Assembly (NCBI GenBank): GCA_003165615.1
Contig: PLWR01000407.1
Location: 4,597-11,339, forward strand
DNA from: Acidobacteriota bacterium
GTDB lineage: Bacteria > Acidobacteriota > Terriglobia > UBA7540
DNA: 6,743 bases
Reading direction: 5' to 3'
This document shows, piece by piece, positions 1 to 4,450 of this stretch. The translations under genes and the position numbers were made by a program. Within the stretch, counting starts at the first letter, position 1. The number at the start of each line of letters is the position of its first letter. The notes below the pieces were generated by a model. The model saw only the letters and a list, made by a program, of their open reading frames with translations. It did not search any database and was not told the origin of the DNA.

Positions 1-110
1 TGTATTTGAATTTTCAAGCAAATACGGAGGTCCTTCGTCGGCTTTGCCTCCTCAGGATGACAGTGTGAGTGGTTTTTCCTTTCGTTCGTCCGTTCTGGCA
101 CGGAGTAGGC
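1..110. other. Left-edge intergenic sequence with two short inverted repeats
   Basis: No gene is recognised here. GTATTTG (2-8) and CAAATAC (19-25) form a 7-bp inverted repeat with a 10-nt loop, and GGAGG (26-30) can pair with CCTCC (47-51). The stretch could be the tail of an upstream gene region or a dispersed intergenic repeat; the window edge prevents a decision. The reading frame of the next gene is open back to a GTG at 69, but the better start lies at 111. Confidence 0.35.
102..105 (+). promoter_or_regulatory. Ribosome-binding site deciding the start of the methyltransferase-like gene
   Basis: GGAG ends 5 nt before the ATG at 111. The alternative GTG at 69, which would add 14 residues, has no comparable purine-rich site upstream, so the ATG is preferred. 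Confidence 0.5.
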
Positions 111-764
111 ATGCCTGGATCGGGCAGATGGCAGCTTGAATTGGCACAAACCAAAAGCCCGGAAGAGATAGGCCGAACGCCTGCCGCCTCGCCGGCCACC
201 AGCCCTGGTCTTCAGTGGCTCTGGCAACATCTTTCCAATTTGCGTCATCCCCAACTTTTTGAGTGCGGCCCCATCCGTCAATCCACCTTGGACGTTTTGC
301 TGCTGCGCGGCGCCAAGCTTTACCACGCGGACCTGATTACTCCCACCCAACAAAGCGATTCGGTTTTCTGGTCACGCCGGGGTAAAACGCCGGTCTTTCT
401 GGTCGACGATTTCATGGCGCAGATTCCTCCCATCCCTCCCGAATCTCTTTCCGCCATCTGCTGCTGGGGACTGCTGGATATGCTTCCCCACGAGGCGCTG
501 CCCCGCTTGGTGGAGCGTTTCCATTCCTACCTTGAGCCGAATGGCGCGCTCTTCTCCATCCTGCGCGAACCGAGCGTGACCACCGGCGCCGAAACTCGCT
601 GGTGGTTCGAAAGCCTCACGGTGCTCGGGTCGAGCGACACCACCCAAAAACCCTTTCCCTACCCCGCCCTCACCAACCGCGAAATGGAAAAGCTCTTCCC
701 CGGAGGCAACGTCAAGACCTTCCTGACCCGCTCCGGCCGCCGCGAAGTGCTGGGGGTTAAATAG
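111..764 (+). CDS. Class I SAM-dependent methyltransferase-like protein, substrate unknown
   Basis: The product is a 217-residue soluble protein with no signal peptide or membrane segment. The fold signature is that of a small Rossmann methyltransferase. A motif I-like segment LFECGPIRQST (residues 49-59) is followed about 15 residues later by an acidic YHADL (71-75) at the place of the ribose-binding acid. A hydrophobic strand AICCWGLLDMLP (115-126) follows, then LEPNGALFSILRE (141-153), which resembles the strand after motif III in this superfamily. Motif I lacks the usual GxGxG glycines, so SAM binding is not assured and the protein may be a catalytically degenerate member. The N-terminal 35 residues are low-complexity and probably a flexible tail. 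The gene stands alone: the next gene on the right is convergent and lies about 260 bp beyond. Coding status is well supported by composition; the function is an inference from fold-like motifs only. Confidence 0.7.
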   Translation: MPGSGRWQLELAQTKSPEEIGRTPAASPATSPGLQWLWQHLSNLRHPQLFECGPIRQSTLDVLLLRGAKLYHADLITPTQQSDSVFWSRRGKTPVFLVDDFMAQIPPIPPESLSAICCWGLLDMLPHEALPRLVERFHSYLEPNGALFSILREPSVTTGAETRWWFESLTVLGSSDTTQKPFPYPALTNREMEKLFPGGNVKTFLTRSGRREVLGVK

Positions 765-1025
765 CGTGGTGAATCCGAAAATTCGGTGCGTCAAAAAGGG
801 GGTGAAGTTCTCACTTTGCCCTGACGGCCGCTTGGCCCGTTTTGTCCGGAGATCGCGAATGCACGCCGCGTAGAGGGGAAAGAACGTGGCACATGGCGTG
901 CAGGCCTTGGGAAAGAGAGGATCAAGGAAATGAGCCCGGCGACGGAGACAATCGACCGCTGTAATCGACGCTGTCGCCCGCTGACCCGGGCTGAAGGTTT
1001 AACAACTGCGGCTTCCCCACCTGCG
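765..1025. other. Intergenic stretch without a recognisable gene
   Basis: This lies between the end of the methyltransferase-like gene and the last readable codons of the PASTA pseudogene on the opposite strand. The minus-strand open frame at 791-1069 gives an arginine- and serine-rich translation with no family resemblance and no good ribosome-binding site. It may contain the eroded 3' part of the pseudogene, since the intact paralog carries about 150 more residues after its PASTA domain, but I could not match that domain in any frame. No convincing terminator is visible. Confidence 0.4.
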
Positions 1026-1526
1026 TCATTTCGGGATGCTTGATGGGATCGTTCGGGAATCGTTACCAACTTCGCGCGGAATCGACGGCTCGGTCGTACT
1101 GTTCATCTGTCCCGGTTCGATGCCGATCAGCGCCCCTCGAGAAACCCATATGACAACCTCAGAATTCCTGTAGACCCCCGCCCCAGCAATGGGAGACTGA
1201 TAGTATACCTTTCCAGCAGGAACCGTCAGACTCTACGCGCCATCCCGAGTATGTAGTCGAAGATGTAAATCTTTGAGATTTTCGGAGGCCCGGGCCTTCC
1301 ATTGGCCTACAAGGTCAGGGACAATAACAATGCTTGGTGTCGGCCTCAACGTCTCCACTGCGGCTAGGAAGACAGTGGCGATTGCGAGAATCAGGGCCAG
1401 AAAAGGGCGTGCCTTTCAATCCTTCCGCGGGTCAAACATGACCATGAAGAGCCAGCCCCCAAGCACGCAGACCAGGAGGTCCAGAAGGATCTGTAAAAGG
1501 TTAAAAGCCAGGGCGTCGGTGTCCAT
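1026..1526 (-). pseudogene. Decayed membrane-anchored PASTA-domain gene, tandem paralog of the gene at 1619-2491
   Basis: Reading the minus strand from the ATG at 1526, one continuous frame gives a recognisable protein interrupted by TGA at codon 37 (1418-1416) and TAG at codon 98 (1235-1233), ending at TGA 1028-1026. Codons 8-31 form a first membrane segment (LLQILLDLLVCVLGGWLF), then a basic loop DPRKD-stop-KARP, a second membrane segment at 41-57 (FLALILAIATVFLAAV), and a PASTA domain at 69-131. The domain opens with VPDLVGQ and closes with QSPIAGAGV and VVIWVSRG. This is the same order as in the intact neighbour, whose stop lies 92 bp upstream. The first stop falls where the paralog has Trp in RPRADWTQRKP, so one TGG-to-TGA change would explain it. 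GGAGAG (1538-1533), 6 nt before the ATG, is an intact ribosome-binding site, so a 36-residue single-pass peptide could still be made. TGA is an ordinary stop in the intact paralog, and two different stop codons are present, so recoding is unlikely. The C-terminal domain of the paralog is missing or unrecognisable. Confidence 0.8.
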
Positions 1527-1618
1527 TCTTTGCTCTCCGCAAAGTTCGATGACTGCAGCAGACCGCAAGGCCGCGCTCAAGACGTTATGAGTCCGAAGTC
1601 CCTGCCTCGTTTACTATT

Positions 1619-2491
1619 TCACCGACTTGCCGGCTTTAGAGTAATGACGACTCCAGACGCAATGTCTGTGTTAACGCCAACGGGGTAATCTCGAACTACG
1701 ACGCCGGGTTCAGCCATAAGTTTATCCACCGTGGTGTCGTCCGCCACGCTGACAGCTAGGCCCACTGAGTCGCCCTCGTGTGGAGAGTAGAGCCCGTTAC
1801 CCAACTGGGCGACTCCCCACCATGAACCCTTGCTGTCGACGCGTACAATTCCATTTCCTGGAGGTCGCTCCAAGTACCAGCCAGGTTGCTCGGACGGAGG
1901 GTTAACCGGTTTAACCCAGAGCAACATTGCAAATCCGCCTGCTGAAAGGCCTGCCGATGATCCCCGAACATCACAGCGGAAAAGAGCATCTCCGCCGCGC
2001 GCGCAGTACAGGGTCTCACCGGACTTGGGCTCAAAGAATGCCGCCGTTGGGCCGCCAGAGGGTGATCCCGATGACGGGGGCGTTCCTGACGCGACGCTCA
2101 CGCCGAATGAGACGACAGTGCCGGTCCGTACTAGAAGCCCGGCGTTGGGGCTCTGGGATTTTGGCACCACGCGACCCTCCTGCACTCCCCCCACAATTTG
2201 CGGTCTGGAGTTGGGAACAAGTTTGGCATGCAGGAGCACCTCTTCTGCTTCTGCTTTGGCCATACCGTCCAGCGCTGGAACTGTCATGAGCGAGGGCCAA
2301 GCGTAGTAACTGCCAAGCGCGACGAACAGAATTATGCCTGTCACGCCCATGGTGAGCACGGGCTTCCGCTGTGTCCAGTCGGCGCGCGGCCTCATGACGA
2401 AGTAGCCGATGGCGCCGACCACAAAACCGCAGCCCAAGCTTAGAATAAATGCCCTGACGAGCGCTTCCACATCGAATGCGGTGAACGTCAT
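1619..2491 (-). CDS. Membrane-anchored protein with one PASTA domain and a C-terminal beta-rich domain
   Basis: The product is 290 residues from the ATG at 2491. Membrane segments lie at about residues 11-33 and 45-64, joined by a basic loop (RPRADWTQRK). By the positive-inside rule the loop is cytoplasmic and both termini are outside. A single PASTA domain follows at about 70-133, with a VPALDG opening, QSPNAGLLV in the second half and a VVSFGVSV final strand. A Ser/Gly/Pro linker (134-152) leads to a domain of about 130 residues with two cysteines (C163, C173) and the pattern WVKP, GWYLERPP, GSWWGVAQLGN, which I do not match to a named family. PASTA domains usually sit on Ser/Thr kinases or penicillin-binding proteins and bind muropeptides or cell-wall material. 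No kinase or transpeptidase domain is present here, so a cell-envelope sensing or scaffold role is only an inference. The frame is open to a GTG at 2563, but the ATG at 2491 lies behind GAGGGGAG and just before the first membrane helix. A broken paralog follows directly downstream. Confidence 0.85.
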   Translation of the reverse strand: MTFTAFDVEALVRAFILSLGCGFVVGAIGYFVMRPRADWTQRKPVLTMGVTGIILFVALGSYYAWPSLMTVPALDGMAKAEAEEVLLHAKLVPNSRPQIVGGVQEGRVVPKSQSPNAGLLVRTGTVVSFGVSVASGTPPSSGSPSGGPTAAFFEPKSGETLYCARGGDALFRCDVRGSSAGLSAGGFAMLLWVKPVNPPSEQPGWYLERPPGNGIVRVDSKGSWWGVAQLGNGLYSPHEGDSVGLAVSVADDTTVDKLMAEPGVVVRDYPVGVNTDIASGVVITLKPASR

Positions 2492-2502
2492 ACGACTCGC
2501 AT

Positions 2503-2510
2503 CTCCCCTC
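2503..2510 (-). promoter_or_regulatory. Ribosome-binding site of the PASTA gene
   Basis: On the minus strand GAGGGGAG precedes the ATG at 2491 with an 11-nt spacer, slightly long but acceptable. No similar site precedes the alternative GTG at 2563, so this site supports the 290-residue form. Confidence 0.5.
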
Positions 2511-2574
2511 TGGGGCCGGCCCGCGACGTAATTGGTAAGCTCCGACTTCCAGTTTGACCCCACGGCTGACGGCT

Positions 2575-2603
2575 ACCATACACCCGACCTCATGCACATG
2601 CAA
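2575..2603 (-). promoter_or_regulatory. Candidate sigma-70-type promoter of the PASTA gene
   Basis: On the minus strand TTGCAT (2603-2598) and TATGGT (2580-2575) are separated by exactly 17 nt. They match the -35 and -10 consensus hexamers at 3 and 4 of 6 positions. Transcription would start near 2568 and leave a leader of roughly 75 nt. The hexamers are weak and the match could be chance; spacing and position are the main arguments. Confidence 0.3.
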
Positions 2604-2628
2604 TACTCTATACTCGCGGGTGGCGTAT

Positions 2629-2649
2629 ACATCGCGCGTGTCGCGATGT
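2629..2649. promoter_or_regulatory. Perfect 8-5-8 palindrome, candidate operator upstream of the PASTA gene
   Basis: ACATCGCG (2629-2636) and CGCGATGT (2642-2649) are perfect inverted copies around CGTGT. The site lies 25 bp upstream of the proposed -35 box, a usual place for an activator or repressor dimer. It has no T-tract and lies upstream of the gene, so it is not a terminator for it. It may instead belong to the hairpin-rich repeats that begin at about 2700. Confidence 0.35.
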
Positions 2650-2709
2650 GTGCAATGACAGACCGACAAGAGGCCCTTACCCCTCGACTGCCAACACGGG
2701 GCACCCTCT

Positions 2710-2772
2710 CCCCGGCAGGGGCGACAGAGGCATTGGGCTCGGAAAGCCATGATTCTCGCGCCCCTGCCGGGG
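2710..2772. repeat. REP-like inverted doublet with perfect 14-bp arms
   Basis: CCCCGGCAGGGGCG (2710-2723) and CGCCCCTGCCGGGG (2759-2772) are exact reverse complements separated by 35 nt. Each arm is itself a small hairpin (CCCC, 4-nt loop, GGGG), the structure of paired REP units. The right arm with its flank, CCCCTGCCGGGGCTTG (2761-2776), recurs with one mismatch at 3915-3930. No REP-associated transposase gene is in the window. Confidence 0.75.
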
Positions 2773-2801
2773 CTTGTGAAGAGCTTCTGTTTATCCCTTT
2801 T

Positions 2802-2831
2802 CCCACGGCTTTCGCCGTGGGCCACATTATG
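2802..2831. repeat. Hairpin plus dispersed 13-mer of the same repeat family
   Basis: CCCACGGC (2802-2809) and GCCGTGGG (2814-2821) form a perfect 8-bp stem with a TTTC loop. It runs into GGGCCACATTATG (2819-2831), whose exact reverse complement CATAATGTGGCCC occurs at 3905-3917 inside the MITE-like element. The linkage of this 13-mer with the CCCC-GGGG hairpin in both places shows a common origin. The stem lacks a following T-run, so it is not called a terminator. Confidence 0.6.
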
Positions 2832-2832
2832 G

Positions 2833-2852
2833 CGCCCGTCGGCTGTCGGGCG
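2833..2852. repeat. Short GC hairpin
   Basis: CGCCCG (2833-2838) and CGGGCG (2847-2852) form a 6-bp stem with an 8-nt loop immediately beyond the preceding hairpin, probably part of the same repeat cluster. Confidence 0.4.
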
Positions 2853-2943
2853 TCGCTAGTCGCTGCCTGGGGGGGAGTTGACCAATGACCTGGACCGGGA
2901 TGGGTCGCCCCTTTGGAGTCCATGTGAAAACCTTGAATTGTGG

Positions 2944-2962
2944 CGGCGGTCTCAGACCGCCG
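2944..2962. repeat. REP-like palindrome, 8-bp stem and 3-nt loop
   Basis: CGGCGGTC (2944-2951) and GACCGCCG (2955-2962) pair perfectly around TCA. A weaker imperfect palindrome, CGATCGGAGATCG, follows at about 2986-2998, and ACCCAA/TTGGGT (3027-3032 and 3039-3044) makes a further 6-bp hairpin. Isolated GC palindromes like this in gene-free DNA are typical of REP sequences. Confidence 0.55.
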
Positions 2963-3044
2963 TGTCTTAGCGTCAATAACATGGCCGATCGGAGATCGCC
3001 GCTACCGCGCATCAACCGAGGTTTTCACCCAAGCTCCTTTGGGT

Positions 3045-3740
3045 CTCGACTGCCCCTGGATATAAGCGCTTGCTCCGCCCTCAAACAGTTTGTCTCCTGG
3101 CTAGATGATACCGATATTATAGCCTAGAAGTGTGCTGAAGGCTGGCCGCCGCGAACCCTTCGCGTAAGAATCCCACCATGACCTCCTCACGGTTTGACTC
3201 TCACTCCCGCAACGCTCAAAAAACGACTGACCGGTGTACCTCGCCACTGGGAGGCTTAGCGCCACATTGGGTGGCAAGTTACGCTGGCGGCTACCCACGC
3301 CGGCTGGATTTGCTGGTCAGACTAAGGCGAATATAGACAACATGACCGTTAATCCGGAAAAGTCGCTGATAAATATGGTTGTTAGCAGCTTTCATGAAAT
3401 CCATCCCAATAGTCAAGCAATTGAAATTAAACAAGTTAATTTCATTGGCCGCGAACCGGAGGGGCAAAGCAAGAAACATACAAAAATGAAGGTCCATCCA
3501 GAAAACTCCTTTGTTATCAATGCGACATGCAGCGCAGTGTTGGCTATCCGGAAAAGTACATGAAAATAAATGAGTTATGCGTCACACGCGACACCACAAG
3601 TTAGATGTCATTGAATATAAATGACTTGCTCTTCAGGACTGGCAGAGAATGGGTGACTTGGACATTGCGTAGAGCGGGTGCAGCGGGATGCCTCGCGTGG
3701 CTCAGGATGATCGCCCAGAGGTCGGAACCACAGTGCGGCG
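3045..3740. other. Gene-poor, partly AT-rich stretch without a recognisable gene
   Basis: Open frames exist on both strands (plus 3234-3563; minus 3291-3497) but neither resembles a known protein. The minus frame has a good-looking AAGGAG 8 nt before its ATG at 3497 and would give a 68-residue product; the plus frame has no proper ribosome-binding site. Because the two overlap and compositions are unremarkable, I call neither. From about 3320 to 3640 the DNA is visibly richer in A and T than the flanking genes. The exact 12-mer ATCCGGAAAAGT occurs at 3352-3363 and 3546-3557. No tRNA cloverleaf was seen. Confidence 0.4.
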
Positions 3741-3785
3741 GGCGGTGGGAGGAAGCAACGCGATGGTTCGCCCACCGATTGGAGC

Positions 3786-3831
3786 CACGGCCAGAAGCAA
3801 GGACCCCGACAAGTCGGGCTGGTCGGCCGTG
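3786..3831. repeat. Nested stem-loop
   Basis: An outer pair CACGGCC (3786-3792) and GGCCGTG (3825-3831) encloses an inner hairpin CCCGAC (3805-3810), AA, GTCGGG (3813-3818). A further 7-bp pair CGGTGGG (3743-3749) and CCCACCG (3771-3777) lies just to the left. No T-tract follows and there is no gene to terminate, so I regard this as part of the intergenic repeat cluster rather than a terminator or an RNA gene. Confidence 0.45.
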
Positions 3832-3850
3832 CTACCTCCCCCCGCGCGGC

Positions 3851-3966
3851 CGTAGGCGTTAAAATAATTGTCCGGCAGGCTCGAAAGGCCGCCTTGGCGG
3901 GCGGCATAATGTGGCCCCTTCCGGGGCTTGAATCTGCGTCGTAGCGCCCTTATTTTAACGCCTATG
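3851..3966. mobile_element. 116-bp MITE-like element with terminal inverted repeats and flanking direct repeats
   Basis: The ends 3851-3867 and 3950-3966 are inverted repeats matching at 16 of 17 positions; the inner 15 (TAGGCGTTAAAATAA and its complement) are exact. CCCCGCGCGGC lies immediately outside on both sides (3840-3850 and 3967-3977) in direct orientation, like a target-site duplication. The element carries no gene. Its interior holds a GCCGCC/GGCGGC hairpin (about 3889-3905), the 13-mer CATAATGTGGCCC (3905-3917) and the hairpin GCCCC-TTCC-GGGGC (3914-3927), both shared with the repeats at 2.76-2.83 kb. Caution: the flanking 11-mer contains the self-complementary CCGCGCGG, so it could be an outer part of the inverted repeat instead of a duplicated target. 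No transposase is present, so it would need one supplied from elsewhere. Confidence 0.65.
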
Positions 3967-4096
3967 CCCCGCGCGGCCCACACTCCCCCGTTTCGGTTAT
4001 CGGCCGAGCGAGGTGCGATGATGAGTCAAATTGATAGGTCCGAGGTCCCCGCCACGGAATCGCAAATCTCAGATCGGAGATCTGTATCGAAGTGGA

Positions 4097-4142
4097 AGGC
4101 CGAAACTCGAAAATCGAAATTTGAAGATCGAAATTTGAGACT
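4097..4142. repeat. AT-rich 'aaatcgaaat' repeat, copy upstream of pdhA
   Basis: AGGCCGAAACTCGAA at 4097-4111, followed by one variable base and ATCGAAAT (4113-4120), recurs at 6635-6658 with a single mismatch over 24 nt. Each copy is followed by GAAGATCGAAATT variants, so the unit is internally repetitive with a period of about 9-16 nt. The two copies bracket the pdhA-pdhB pair in the same orientation. Confidence 0.7.
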
Positions 4143-4212
4143 CGTATATCGAGAGGCCAGACGCCAGAATCCAAGGTTGAAATCCAAAAGGCCAAAATGA
4201 TGCCGCGATGAA

Positions 4213-4249
4213 CCGATGAATCGATAGGCCGATAGGCCGATGAATCGAT
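4213..4249. repeat. Paired 13-bp direct repeats
   Basis: CCGATGAATCGAT occurs at 4213-4225 and 4237-4249, with AGGCCGATAGG between them that repeats GGCCGAT again. Each unit contains the palindrome ATCGAT. This is low-complexity intergenic repeat sequence continuous with the preceding AT-rich repeat. Confidence 0.65.
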
Positions 4250-4306
4250 TCTTTATGTTTTCTTTATAGCGGCGATTAGGAAACAATGGAAAGCCAACAC
4301 CTCATC

Positions 4307-4322
4307 TTTGGGGTTTCCCAAA
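4307..4322. repeat. Short hairpin in the pdhA leader
   Basis: TTTGGG (4307-4312) and CCCAAA (4317-4322) form a 6-bp stem with a GTTT loop. It lies about 130 bp upstream of the pdhA start. It could be a weak leader structure or another piece of dispersed repeat; no T-tract follows. Confidence 0.35.
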
Positions 4323-4438
4323 TCCGAAAAACTGATTAAGATTAGATGCAGACAGGGACACAGTATTGAGATCAGAGGCTGCGCTTATTCCCGGCGGGCA
4401 ATGATGTTCTATTCATGTCGTCTTTTGGGGGAGAACCC

Positions 4439-4445
4439 AGGAGGG
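4439..4445 (+). promoter_or_regulatory. Strong ribosome-binding site deciding the pdhA start
   Basis: AGGAGGG ends 5 nt before the ATG at 4451. The earlier in-frame ATG at 4415 has no purine-rich site before it, and the later one at 4532 only a weak GGTAGG-like stretch. The start at 4451 is therefore chosen. Confidence 0.8.
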
Positions 4446-4450
4446 TAGCA

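Larger units (their letters stand above)
3979..4438. other. Leader region of pdhA with degenerate repeats, no gene
   Basis: Open frames here translate into repetitive Arg/Phe/Ser-rich strings produced by short DNA repeats, not proteins. The segment contains the AT-rich repeat at 4097-4142, the 13-bp direct repeats at 4213-4249 and a hairpin at 4307-4322. The pdhA promoter should lie between about 4250 and 4430, but I found no hexamer pair good enough to call. Confidence 0.45.

Noticed and set aside
1111..1127. tRNA-like GGTTCGA T-loop motif
   Set aside because: The flanking bases do not form the 5-bp T-stem and no acceptor or anticodon arm can be built around it. The bases also belong to the 3' end of the PASTA pseudogene frame.
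1233..1418. Stop-codon recoding instead of pseudogenisation
   Set aside because: Both TGA and TAG interrupt the frame, TGA is the normal stop of the intact paralog and TAG of neighbouring genes, and no downstream structure suggests readthrough.
1273..1590. 105-codon plus-strand open frame
   Set aside because: It is antisense to the PASTA pseudogene, has no ribosome-binding site and has a biased Arg/Ser/Lys composition.
2031..2825. 264-codon minus-strand open frame running from the repeats into the PASTA gene
   Set aside because: It overlaps the PASTA gene in another frame, starts inside a repeat hairpin, and gives an Arg/Cys-rich string with no domain.
3701..3710. CTCAGGATGA shared with positions 51-60
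   Set aside because: A 10-base match is expected by chance several times in a window of this size and its flanks do not match.
2710..3966. CRISPR array
   Set aside because: The repeated elements are palindromic and irregularly spaced, with no constant repeat-spacer unit and no cas genes.
4026..4286. Open frames in both directions over the leader of pdhA
   Set aside because: Their repetitive translations arise from short DNA repeats (CCGATGAATCGAT, ATCGAAAT), not from a protein.
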